Shown here: positions 1 to 7,710 of the stretch, piece after piece
How the letters are laid out: each line of letters begins with the position of its first letter
How positions within the stretch are numbered: the stretch's first letter is position 1
From: Variovorax sp. PBL-H6
Lineage (GTDB): Bacteria > Pseudomonadota > Gammaproteobacteria > Burkholderiales > Burkholderiaceae_C
DNA length: 64,000 nt
Reading direction: 5' to 3'
Assembly: GCF_901827155.1 (NCBI RefSeq)
Contig: NZ_LR594659.1
Location: 3,658,001-3,722,000, forward strand
Made by a program: the position numbers and the translations under genes
The notes under the pieces: model-generated
What the model was told of the DNA's origin: nothing
The model's input: only the letters and a program-made list of their open reading frames with translations
Databases searched by the model: none

Positions 1-1105
1 AGAACTCGCCCCCCGGCAGGAACTTCGCCCGATTGCCGGCCAGCGGTGAGCCGAGGGCGCCGATCGAGGAGATCTCCTTGCCCACCGGGTGCACGATCAT
101 GGCCACCGGATCGATCCCGGTCGTGACCTTGATGGCCGTGGGCGCCGTCACGTTCGCCGGCAAGTCGACATAGCCCACGACCTTCATGAACCCGATGCCG
201 CCCTGATTCGGGAAGCCCGGCTTGGAACCATCCATCCAGTCATGCCACCAGTCGTACCAGTCGTCCTTCCTTTGCCAGGTGCGGTTCATCGGCACGCCAC
301 CCAGGGCAATCACGGCGACCTGGCCCTTGAGGGCCACCGTGTCCCAGATCGTCGCCAGTGCGAATTCGGACATCGGCGTGACGGCGAGGGCGGTGGGCAC
401 CTTGCCGGCGGGAAGCCGCACGAAGGCGCGCTGCTGCGCGGTGTACGTGCCGACGGTGTAGATGGTGGCGCCTTCGGTGGGGCTCCCTTGCGTCGCGACC
501 AGCGACATGCGGGTCGAGGGTCCGTCGGCGCCGCCCTCCCCCCGGGTCTCCGCGATCGGCAGACTGGCGGCGCTGTTCGGTGACAGCGCGCCGTGCGAGA
601 AGTAGTCGCGCAGCGCCGGCGGAGACAGGGACCTGTCCTGCCACAGCAGCTGCGGGCGCTGCATCCAGGTCTCGCGGTCCGTGGCCTGCGCCTGGAACCA
701 TGCGACCGAGCCGGCGACGGAGTTAGGCGCGTCCGGCGTCCCGATCGCCACGCCATGCGTGCTTACATAGGGGTTGTCGGCCTTGCTGCTTTCCTTTCCG
801 AGCTGGTAGTGGGTCTTGCAGCCGGGGCTCCCGCCGCAATGCGAAATGGCGCCAAGGTCCTCGCGCAGGGGCAGCGTGGGCACGCCCGATTTCGATGCCG
901 GCGGTCCGAACCGATAGGCCATGCCGGCGTCCTGCCCGAACTTGTACGCCAGGTCGCGGTAGGCGCTCGCCTTGATCTTGCCCGAGGCGTCCACGATGTC
1001 GCCGACAACCGCCGGGGCCTGGCCCTCGGGAGACTCCGACCCGGGCGTCCCGGCATGGGAAAGTCCAGCGAGTGCAACAGCGAGCGAGGCGACGAAAAGC
1101 TTCAT
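1..1105 (-). CDS. Secreted protein of unknown function (3' end outside window)
   Basis: A frame on the minus strand stays open from an ATG at 1105 to the window edge, giving about 368 residues with no stop. The first 18 residues (MKLFVASLAVALAGLSHA) are a clear signal peptide with an AxA-like cleavage site, so the product is probably exported. The mature part is rich in G, S, T and P and contains a Trp-rich stretch (WYDWWHDWMDG) near residue 300. I do not recognise the family and see no catalytic motif. Codon use matches the neighbours. The C-terminus is unknown because the gene runs off the window. Confidence 0.7.
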   Translation of the reverse strand, partial: MKLFVASLAVALAGLSHAGTPGSESPEGQAPAVVGDIVDASGKIKASAYRDLAYKFGQDAGMAYRFGPPASKSGVPTLPLREDLGAISHCGGSPGCKTHYQLGKESSKADNPYVSTHGVAIGTPDAPNSVAGSVAWFQAQATDRETWMQRPQLLWQDRSLSPPALRDYFSHGALSPNSAASLPIAETRGEGGADGPSTRMSLVATQGSPTEGATIYTVGTYTAQQRAFVRLPAGKVPTALAVTPMSEFALATIWDTVALKGQVAVIALGGVPMNRTWQRKDDWYDWWHDWMDGSKPGFPNQGGIGFMKVVGYVDLPANVTAPTAIKVTTGIDPVAMIVHPVGKEISSIGALGSPLAGNRAKFLPGGEF

Positions 1106-1172
1106 GGACGAGCACCTTAAAACAAAAGACCGACTCGAGAGCCGGCCGGGCCTTTGAAGTCGCGATTCCAGC

Positions 1173-1841
1173 TCAGGAAGCCGGCGCAGGACGAACGGGG
1201 CATGAACGCCGCGCCAGCGAACCGGGAGCGCGGCCGTTTTCCTTGCAAGGCTTGCGCTTGATCTTCACCCATTCGCTGGTGCGTACGCCCGGCAGATAGA
1301 TGCTGGAGCGTCGCTTGGCGATGAACGCCTCGGGGCCAGGAAGCTGCGCCGGCTGCTCGAGCAGATGCGCCCCGCCCTTGTCGGAGTACCTCACCACGAA
1401 AATGCCCCAGGGAAGCTCGCGGAACAGTCGCCCAAGGGCGGCCTTGCGCAACATCAGCGGCTGCGTCGTGATGTCCACCCCTCGATCGACGAGAAGATCG
1501 AAAACGCAATAGACAACCGGCTTCGCGCTCAGGTACCAACAGCGGTGGCGGGCGCGTTCCTGCAACGCCTGGAAGTCGCTTCGACCCTCGTCGTCGAGCA
1601 CACACACTTCGCCGTCCGTGACGTAGGGGCCGCTCGCCACGGCCGACAGGCTGTCGCAGAGTTCGGGAAACCACCTGGTCGCGTTGGCGCCGTTGCGCGT
1701 CCGGAGCTGGGCGAGGCCATCGCCGAACGCGGAGGTCACCCGCAAGCCGTGGTATTTGAGCTCATAGATCCAGCCGCGCTCGTGCAGCCCCAAAGAGCGC
1801 TCCGACAGGAGCATGGGCTTGAAATCGTCGAGACGGACCAT
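1173..1841 (-). CDS. Short ATP-dependent DNA-ligase-like adenylation domain protein
   Basis: The 222-residue product resembles the adenylation domain of LigD-type ATP-dependent DNA ligases. Motif I appears as ELKYHGLR near residue 27 with the candidate adenylated lysine. Motif III-like DGE (about 76) and FDLLVDRG (about 113), motif IV-like FIAKRR (about 175) and motif V-like WVKIKR (about 192) follow in the right order. Motif I normally reads KYDG; here Asp is His. Motif IV has EAFIAK where EG(I/V)VAK is usual. The OB-fold domain that follows in functional ligases is absent. It is the last gene of a three-gene minus-strand cluster with two small genes. Ligase activity is doubtful; a diverged or nick-sensing relative is possible. 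Confidence 0.65.
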   Translation of the reverse strand: MVRLDDFKPMLLSERSLGLHERGWIYELKYHGLRVTSAFGDGLAQLRTRNGANATRWFPELCDSLSAVASGPYVTDGEVCVLDDEGRSDFQALQERARHRCWYLSAKPVVYCVFDLLVDRGVDITTQPLMLRKAALGRLFRELPWGIFVVRYSDKGGAHLLEQPAQLPGPEAFIAKRRSSIYLPGVRTSEWVKIKRKPCKENGRAPGSLARRSCPVRPAPAS

Positions 1842-1870
1842 GGCTACGGGCGCGAACGCCGCGAAAGGCC

Positions 1871-2068
1871 TCAGTCGCGCCCGCTCTTTCGTCCCTCCCC
1901 CAGCTTGCCCTCGGACTGCAGGTCCGCGACGGCCATGGCAAACGCGAGCAGTTCGTCGGAAAGCGGCGCGCCCGGCGCCAGGACGCCGACGCGCTCGGCG
2001 AGGGCCTGCAAGACCGCTCGGGGAGACTCGGGGGCAGACGGAACGGGAATGTCGAGGTCTTCAGGCAT
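1871..2068 (-). CDS. Small acidic protein of unknown function
   Basis: A 65-residue product beginning MPEDLDIPVPSAPESP. The start is supported by AAGGAG six bases upstream of the ATG. Residues 18-55 look helical (AVLQALAERVGVLAP, then LLAFAMAVADLQSEGKL). It lies 16 bp after the small membrane protein gene and 29 bp before the ligase-like gene, so the three are probably cotranscribed. No family recognised. Confidence 0.5.
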   Translation of the reverse strand: MPEDLDIPVPSAPESPRAVLQALAERVGVLAPGAPLSDELLAFAMAVADLQSEGKLGEGRKSGRD

Positions 2069-2084
2069 CGCAACTCCTTGTCGG

Positions 2085-2285
2085 CTACTGGGGCGGCGCG
2101 GGCGGCTTCTGCGGCGCCTGCTGAGTGGGCTCCTGCATGACCGGGGAGCGCTCCCGCGATTCGGAGAGCAGGTAGGTCGCCAGCACGGCCAGGACCACCA
2201 GGACGGCCACCATGATCACGCCCCAGCGCAATACGCGCTTGTCGTCCCGATCGTCGCTCTTGGCCTGCGTTTGTCGAATAGCCAT
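2085..2285 (-). CDS. Small single-pass membrane protein
   Basis: A 66-residue product starting MAIRQTQAKSDDRDDKR. The ATG at 2285 has AAGGAA upstream; longer versions of the frame start at weaker sites. One hydrophobic segment at about residues 22-41 (WGVIMVAVLVVLAVLATYLL) follows a charged N-terminus, and the C-terminus is Pro/Gln rich. This suggests a single inner-membrane helix. It appears to be the first gene of the cluster with the two genes below it. No known family. Confidence 0.5.
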   Translation of the reverse strand: MAIRQTQAKSDDRDDKRVLRWGVIMVAVLVVLAVLATYLLSESRERSPVMQEPTQQAPQKPPAPPQ

Positions 2286-2543
2286 GGTCGATTCCTTGCA
2301 TCCAGACGCCAACACTACGCATTGCACTTGCCGCCGCTCCGTCAGACAGGGACGCAGAGCCCTGTACCGAAAAGCCAGCAGAGGGCAGCGAAGCCAGGAC
2401 GCTGTCCTGCGCCTGCACCTGCGCGTCGTCTCCCCGCGCCGGCGCGCACGTCAGTCCTGTTCCCGCACCGCCTCGCGCCTGCGTCCGTCGTCAGCACTTT
2501 CTTGTTGCGCAACACTCCAACTACGGAAAAAAGGAGACAGAGC

Positions 2544-2720
2544 ATGCCCGACGACTTGAGCAACCGCGGCCCGCAGGATCGGTCGCGCATCAACGTCAGC
2601 GAGACGCACGAGCTTCGCTACTGGACGAAGGAGCTGGGCGTCAGCGAGGCGCAGTTGAGGGCGGCAGTTGCCGCCGCAGGCACTTCGGTCGAGGCAGTCC
2701 GCCAATACCTCGGGAAGTAG
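2544..2720 (+). CDS. DUF3606 domain protein
   Basis: A 58-residue protein. After a short polar head, INVSETHELRYWTKELGVSE followed by a helix ending VEAVRQYLGK is the typical DUF3606 pattern, in which a Trp-containing first helix precedes an AVxxxG-type second helix. AAGGAGACAG lies just before the ATG, so the start is secure. These small proteins are common in proteobacteria and have no assigned function. It is followed after 28 bp by another small gene. Confidence 0.7.
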   Translation: MPDDLSNRGPQDRSRINVSETHELRYWTKELGVSEAQLRAAVAAAGTSVEAVRQYLGK

Positions 2721-2748
2721 CAGAAAGATTGGCGGACGTGGAGCAGCC

Positions 2749-2985
2749 ATGTCCAGGAATGTGGTGTTCGTGTATCGGGGCTATCACTTCATCTGCAGCG
2801 CCGAGAAGGAGCGGCCCGGGCAGTTCCGCCCGGTCGTCACCCGCCAGCTCGGATGGCCCAGCGAGAAGCTGGTGCCACTTGTCAACGATGCCGATCTCTG
2901 CCGCACCGAGGCAGAGGCCTTGCGGCATGCCGAGCAGCAGGCCATGCAGTGGGCCGACAGCCGGGCCGAGGTGCACGAATCCTGA
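2749..2985 (+). CDS. Small protein of unknown function
   Basis: A 78-residue product starting MSRNVVFVYRGYHFICSAE. The ATG at 2749 has GGAG at suitable spacing, so I prefer it to the in-frame start further upstream. The sequence looks like a compact alpha/beta fold, with beta-like VVFVYRGYHFICSA and then helices rich in Glu/Ala (EAEALRHAEQQAMQWADS). No family assigned. Probably cotranscribed with the DUF3606 gene. Confidence 0.5.
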   Translation: MSRNVVFVYRGYHFICSAEKERPGQFRPVVTRQLGWPSEKLVPLVNDADLCRTEAEALRHAEQQAMQWADSRAEVHES

Positions 2986-3111
2986 AGCAGCCCTGCGAGG
3001 CTTCCCGCTGCACTGCAGCACACGCAGGTTGGCCGCACGCATTTGCAATTGACTTGCACCGGCAAGGCGCGGTCACACAGAATATTCGCCGCCGCAAGAA
3101 AGGAGACGCTC

Positions 3112-3351
3112 ATGCCGATGGAATTGCTCCGGCACATCGCGCAGCAACCGCTGCCCTACACGGTCTACGCACCGGCCGAGCTCGACAAGCTGCGCGTGCT
3201 GCGCGCCGCCGAGCTCGTCAATGCCTTCATCCCGCCACCGGAGTCGCTGCCCGGCGGGTCCGAGAGCCACAAGCCGGCCCAGGTGCTGGCCATCACGCGC
3301 AAGGGTCACAAGGCCCTGGAAGGGCAGCTGGAGGACGCCACCGACCTCTGA
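3112..3351 (+). CDS. Small protein of unknown function
   Basis: A 79-residue product starting MPMELLRHIAQQPLPYTVY. AAGGAGACGCTC precedes the ATG, which fixes the start. The pattern is helix, strand, helix, then LAITRKGHKALEGQL, which resembles the wing and last helix of small winged-helix-like proteins, although the family is not recognised. It is the last of three small plus-strand genes ahead of the polyol operon promoter. Confidence 0.5.
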   Translation: MPMELLRHIAQQPLPYTVYAPAELDKLRVLRAAELVNAFIPPPESLPGGSESHKPAQVLAITRKGHKALEGQLEDATDL

Positions 3352-3397
3352 GGCCATGGGCCGGCGGTGCATCCCTGGTTGCCCGGATTAGGGAAGT

Positions 3398-3450
3398 CAC
3401 TGAGCAATCAGTGCATTCAAGTATAGAAACCGAAAAATCGAGTACCGATT
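3398..3450 (+). promoter_or_regulatory. Candidate promoter/operator of the polyol operon
   Basis: The 167-bp gap before mtlE holds a perfect inverted repeat CACTGA-GCAA-TCAGTG (3398-3413), a -10-like TATAGA (3422-3427) with no good -35 box, and a second inverted repeat AATCG-N5-CGATT (3436-3450). A weak -35 next to repeats is usual for AraC-activated promoters, and the operon encodes its own AraC regulator. The assignment is inference. Confidence 0.4.
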
Positions 3451-3518
3451 CTGCAAGCCAAGGTCTCCAGAATGGTTGAAGCGACTGCCTCGTCGCCAAA
3501 CCACAAGGAGACATCGAG

Positions 3519-4829
3519 ATGAAGCGTTTTCTGAAGGCGGGATTGGTGCTCGCGCTCACCGGCGCGGGCCTGGCTGCCCATGCCGAGACCGAACTGGTCA
3601 TTGCCACGGTGAACAACGGGCACATGATCGAGATGCAGAAGCTCACGCCGCTGTTCGAGAAGGCCCACCCCGACATCAAGCTCAAGTGGGTCACGCTCGA
3701 GGAAGGCACCTTGCGCCAGCGCGTCACCACCGACATCGCGACCAAGGGCGGCCAGTTCGACGTGATGACGATCGGCATGTACGAGACGCCGATCTGGGCC
3801 AAGAAGGGCTGGCTCAATCCGATCGCCACCGACGCCGCCTACGACGTCGACGACCTGCTGCCGGCCATGCGCAGCGGCCTGTCGGCCGACGGCAAGCTCT
3901 ACGCCGCGCCCTTCTACGGCGAGAGCTCGATGCTGATGTACCGCAAGGACCTGGCCGACAAGGTGGGCTTCAAGATGCCCGACCAACCCACCTGGGCGCA
4001 GGTGAAGGAACTTGCCGGCAAGGTGCACGACCCGAAGGGCGGCGTCTACGGGATGTGCCTGCGCGGCAAGCCGGGCTGGGGCGACAACATGGCCCTCATC
4101 ACCACCATGGTCAACACCAACGGCGGCCAGTGGTTCGACATGAGCTGGAAGCCGCAGATCGACACCAAGCCCTGGAAGGACGCGATCACCTTCTACGTCG
4201 ACCTCATGAAGGCCTACGGCCCGCCCGGCGCGTCGGCCAACAGCTTCAACGAGAACCTGGCGCTCTTCAACGAAGGCAAGTGCGGCATGTGGGTGGACGC
4301 GACCATTGCTGCGTCTTTCGTGAGCGATCCCAAGCAGTCGAAGGTCGCCGACAAGGTGGCCTTCGCGCAGGCACCGACCGCCGTGACGCCCAAGGGCGCC
4401 AACTGGCTGTGGGCCTGGGCGCTGGCGGTCCCGGCCGGCTCGCAGAAGGTCGACGCAGCGCAGACCTTCATCAAGTGGGCGACCTCCAAGGACTACATCA
4501 AGCTCGTGGCCAAGGAACAAGGCTGGAGCGCCGTCCCGACCGGCACACGCAAGTCGACCTATGCGACGCCCGAGTTCATGAAGGCGGCGCGCTTCGCCGA
4601 GGCCGAGAAGAAGGCCATCGACACCGCCAATCCGAACGACAGCACCTTGCCCAAGTCGCCCTATGTCGGCGTGCAATACGCCGCCATTCCCGAGTTCCAG
4701 GCCATCGGGGTCGCGGTGGGCCAGCAGATGAGCGCGGCGCTCTCGGGCAAGACGACCGTCGACCAGGCGCTCAAGACCTCGCAGACGGCGGCAGAGCGCG
4801 AGATGAAGAAAGCCGGGTACTACAAGTGA
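3519..4829 (+). CDS. mtlE: Polyol (mannitol/sorbitol) ABC transporter substrate-binding protein
   Basis: This 436-residue periplasmic binding protein (family 1, SmoE/MtlE type) delivers polyols to the membrane permease. A signal peptide ends near AAHA (residues 1-22). The mature part shows the usual sugar-binding layout, for example QFDVMTIGMYETPIWAKKGW near residue 85 and the hinge-region AAPFYGESSMLMYRKDL. The order mtlE-F-G-K-dehydrogenase-kinases matches the Pseudomonas mtlEFGKDYZ and Rhodobacter smoEFGK operons. The exact substrate (mannitol, sorbitol or arabitol) cannot be read from the sequence. Confidence 0.92.
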   Translation: MKRFLKAGLVLALTGAGLAAHAETELVIATVNNGHMIEMQKLTPLFEKAHPDIKLKWVTLEEGTLRQRVTTDIATKGGQFDVMTIGMYETPIWAKKGWLNPIATDAAYDVDDLLPAMRSGLSADGKLYAAPFYGESSMLMYRKDLADKVGFKMPDQPTWAQVKELAGKVHDPKGGVYGMCLRGKPGWGDNMALITTMVNTNGGQWFDMSWKPQIDTKPWKDAITFYVDLMKAYGPPGASANSFNENLALFNEGKCGMWVDATIAASFVSDPKQSKVADKVAFAQAPTAVTPKGANWLWAWALAVPAGSQKVDAAQTFIKWATSKDYIKLVAKEQGWSAVPTGTRKSTYATPEFMKAARFAEAEKKAIDTANPNDSTLPKSPYVGVQYAAIPEFQAIGVAVGQQMSAALSGKTTVDQALKTSQTAAEREMKKAGYYK

Positions 4830-5815
4830 GCACCCTCATCCCTTCCCCCGTCGGGGAGGGCCGGGCCACAGGCGTGGAACGCGCGGACGGCGTTCCGCCC
4901 CTGCCCGGCTTCTCCCAGCAGAGCGGAAAGAAGAAGAAAAAGGAAAAGACCGCTGCGACCCCGCGCCTTCTGCCGCGCCTGCTGATGGCGCCGGCCGTGC
5001 TCACGCTCTTCCTCTGGATGATCGTGCCGCTGGCAATGACGATCTACTTCTCGTTCGTCAACTACAACCTGATGCAGCCGGGCGACCATCCCTTCGCCCG
5101 CTTCGAGAACTTCGAGTACTTCATCACCGACCCGGACTTCTGGCCGGCGGTCGGGAACACCTTGCTCCTGATCGGCAGCGTGATCGGCTCGACCGTGGTG
5201 CTCGGCGTGCTGCTGGCGCTGCTGGTCAACGAGCCCTTTCCCGGCCGCGGCATCGTGCGCGTGCTGCTGATCTCGCCCTTCTTCGTCATGCCCACGGTCA
5301 ATGCGCTGCTGTGGAAGCACATGATGATGAACCCGATCTACGGCGTGCTCGCCGACCTCTGGCGCTTCTTCGGTGCCGAGCCGGTGGACTGGCTGACCGA
5401 CGTGCCGCTGCTCTCCGTGATCATCATGGTGGCGTGGCAATGGCTGCCCTTCGCCTGCCTGATCTTCATCACCTCGCTGCAGTCGCTGGACCGCGAGCAG
5501 ATGGAAGCCGCCCGCATGGACGGAGCGAGCGCCGTGCAGCGCTTCGGCTACCTCACCATCCCGCACCTCGCCAGGCCCATGGCGGTGGTGATCATGATCG
5601 AGATGATCTTCCTGCTCTCGGTCTTCGCCGAGATCGCGGTCACGACCAACGGCGGGCCGGGCAACGAGAGCACCAATCTCACCTACATGATCTTCAAGCA
5701 GTCGCTGATGAACTTCGACGTCGGCGTCGCCTCGGCCGGCGCGCTGTTCGCGGTGGTCCTCGCCAACATCGTGGCGGCCTTCCTCATCCGCATCATCGGC
5801 AAGAGCCTCGACTGA
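4826..5815 (+). CDS. mtlF: Polyol ABC transporter permease, first subunit
   Basis: A 329-residue inner-membrane permease. The GTG start overlaps the mtlE stop (GTGA), which suggests translational coupling. About six membrane segments begin at residue 54, and the ABC-permease EAA loop is visible as MEAARMDGASAVQRFGYLTI. The first 45 residues are odd: they read through a GC-rich inverted repeat (4841-4860) and a run of five lysines. Homologues, as I remember them, start near the first membrane helix, so the extension may be recent or the true start may lie further in. No ATG exists before residue 53. Confidence 0.88.
   Translation: MSTLIPSPVGEGRATGVERADGVPPLPGFSQQSGKKKKKEKTAATPRLLPRLLMAPAVLTLFLWMIVPLAMTIYFSFVNYNLMQPGDHPFARFENFEYFITDPDFWPAVGNTLLLIGSVIGSTVVLGVLLALLVNEPFPGRGIVRVLLISPFFVMPTVNALLWKHMMMNPIYGVLADLWRFFGAEPVDWLTDVPLLSVIIMVAWQWLPFACLIFITSLQSLDREQMEAARMDGASAVQRFGYLTIPHLARPMAVVIMIEMIFLLSVFAEIAVTTNGGPGNESTNLTYMIFKQSLMNFDVGVASAGALFAVVLANIVAAFLIRIIGKSLD
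4841..4860. repeat. REP-like GC-rich inverted repeat at the 5' end of mtlF
   Basis: The arms CCTTCCCC and GGGGAGGG face each other across CGTC, with seven of eight positions pairing. Repeats of this look are common between genes in Comamonadaceae; here the repeat is read as part of the permease N-terminus (IPSPVGEGRA). Confidence 0.5.
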
Positions 5816-5827
5816 AGGGGAATCGAC

Positions 5828-6652
5828 ATGCAAACCGACAGCGTCCTCCCCCTCGTCCTGCGCACCGCCGGTGCCTGGGCCGTCTCGCTGCTGCTCTTCT
5901 TCCCGCTGGGCTGGCTGGTGCTGACCTCCTTCAAGACCGAGCTGCAGGCCATCCACGTGCCGCCGCTCTTCGTGTTCGAGCCCACGCTGGACAACTTCGC
6001 CGAAGTGCAGCGCCGCAGCGACTACCTGCTGTTCGCGAAGAACTCGCTGATCACCAGCATCGGCTCCACCCTCCTCGGCCTGCTGATCGCCGCGCCGGCG
6101 GCCTATTCGTTCGCCTTCTTTCGCACCCGGCGCACGCGCGACATCCTGATGTGGATGCTCTCCACCAAGATGATGCCGGCCGTGGGCGCGCTGGTGCCGA
6201 TCTACGTGATCGCGCAGACCGCGGGCCTGCTCGACTCGCGCACCGCGCTCGTCATCGTCTTCACGCTGTCGAACCTGCCGATCATGGTGTGGATGCTCTA
6301 CACCGCGTTCAAGGACATCCCGCCGGAGATCCTGGAGGCCGCGCGCATGGACGGCGCCAACCTCTGGACGGAGTTCCGCAACGTCGTGATGCCGCTGTCG
6401 GTCGGCGGGCTCGCCTCCACCGGGCTGCTGTGCCTGGTGCTGAGCTGGAACGAGGCCTTCTGGGCGCTCAATCTCAGCTCGGCCAAGGCCGGCACGCTGG
6501 CCGTGCTGATCGCCTCCTACTCCAGCCCGGAAGGCCTGTTCTGGGCCAAGCTCTCGGCCGCTTCGCTGCTGGCCATCGCGCCCATCGTGGTGTTCGGCTG
6601 GTTCAGCCAGAAGCAGCTCGTGCAGGGCCTGACTTTCGGTGCCGTCAAGTAA
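5828..6652 (+). CDS. mtlG: Polyol ABC transporter permease, second subunit
   Basis: A 274-residue inner-membrane permease of the MalG/SmoG type, starting 12 bp after mtlF with AAGGGG ahead of the ATG. Six membrane helices are predicted. The EAA motif reads LEAARMDGANLWTEFRNVVM, which couples the permease to the ATPase. It forms the translocation channel together with the preceding permease. Confidence 0.92.
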   Translation: MQTDSVLPLVLRTAGAWAVSLLLFFPLGWLVLTSFKTELQAIHVPPLFVFEPTLDNFAEVQRRSDYLLFAKNSLITSIGSTLLGLLIAAPAAYSFAFFRTRRTRDILMWMLSTKMMPAVGALVPIYVIAQTAGLLDSRTALVIVFTLSNLPIMVWMLYTAFKDIPPEILEAARMDGANLWTEFRNVVMPLSVGGLASTGLLCLVLSWNEAFWALNLSSAKAGTLAVLIASYSSPEGLFWAKLSAASLLAIAPIVVFGWFSQKQLVQGLTFGAVK

Positions 6653-6663
6653 AGGACTTCTCC

Positions 6664-7695
6664 ATGGCCTACCTCCAACTCGACAACATCAAGAAGAGCT
6701 TCGGCGACACCCACGTCATCAAGGGCGTGGACCTGCAGATCGACAAAGGCGAGTTCATCGTCTTCGTCGGCCCCTCGGGCTGCGGCAAATCGACGCTGCT
6801 GCGCCTCATCGCCGGACTCGAGCCCATCAGCAGCGGCACCCTGTCGCTCGACGGCCGGGACATCACGCACACGCCGTCGGGCAAGCGCGACCTTGCGATG
6901 GTGTTCCAGAGCTATGCGCTCTACCCGCACATGAGCGTGTTCGACAACATGTCCTTCGCGCTCAAGCTGGCAAAAGTGTCCAAGGATGTGATCAAGACCA
7001 AGGTCGACCACGCCGCCAAGACCCTCAACCTCACACAGTACCTGCACCGCACGCCCAAGGAGCTCTCCGGCGGACAGCGCCAGCGAGTCGCCATCGGCCG
7101 GGCCATCGTGCGTGCGCCCAAGGTCTTCCTGTTCGATGAGCCGCTGTCCAACCTCGACGCAGCGTTGCGCGGCAACACGCGCGTCGAGATCAGCAAGCTG
7201 CACCGGGCGCTCGGCGCCACCAGCATCTACGTGACACACGACCAGGTCGAGGCCATGACGCTGGCCGACCGCGTGGTGGTGCTGCGCGACGGGATGATCG
7301 AGCAGGTCGGCACGCCGATGGAGCTGTACGACCGGCCCGCCAACCAGTTCGTCGCGCAGTTCATCGGCATGCCCTCGATGAACATGGTGCAGGCGCGTGC
7401 GATCCCGAGCTTCGCCGCGCAGGTCAACGGCCGGCTGCCGGCGGATGGCTTCCTCGGCGTGCGGCCGGAAGGCCTGCGCGTGCACCCGGACAGGCAGCAC
7501 GGCGCGCCGGCGCGGGTCGAGCTGGTCGAGGCGCTCGGCGCCGACACGCTGATCCACGTCGACGTCGGCGGCGTGCCGCTGGTGGCGCGGCAGAACGAGC
7601 GCACGCCGCTGCATCCGGGTGACACGGTCGGCGTCGAGCTCGATCCTTCCGTGCTGCATTTCTTCAACCGCGAAGGCCGCACCGTCGCTGCTTGA
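6664..7695 (+). CDS. mtlK: Polyol ABC transporter ATP-binding protein
   Basis: A 343-residue ATPase of the MalK/SmoK family that powers polyol uptake. Walker A GPSGCGKST is at 36-44, the signature LSGGQ at 134-138, Walker B VFLFDEP at 154-160 and the switch histidine in YVTHDQ near 194. A C-terminal TOBE-type regulatory domain (from about 240) is present, as in MalK. The gene starts 11 bp after mtlG, in the same operon. Confidence 0.93.
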   Translation: MAYLQLDNIKKSFGDTHVIKGVDLQIDKGEFIVFVGPSGCGKSTLLRLIAGLEPISSGTLSLDGRDITHTPSGKRDLAMVFQSYALYPHMSVFDNMSFALKLAKVSKDVIKTKVDHAAKTLNLTQYLHRTPKELSGGQRQRVAIGRAIVRAPKVFLFDEPLSNLDAALRGNTRVEISKLHRALGATSIYVTHDQVEAMTLADRVVVLRDGMIEQVGTPMELYDRPANQFVAQFIGMPSMNMVQARAIPSFAAQVNGRLPADGFLGVRPEGLRVHPDRQHGAPARVELVEALGADTLIHVDVGGVPLVARQNERTPLHPGDTVGVELDPSVLHFFNREGRTVAA

Positions 7696-7710
7696 GCCTG
7701 CATTCGCGCC

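Noticed and set aside
2342..2593. Minus-strand frame over the DUF3606 promoter
   Set aside because: No ribosome-binding site, and it overlaps the well-supported start of the DUF3606 gene.
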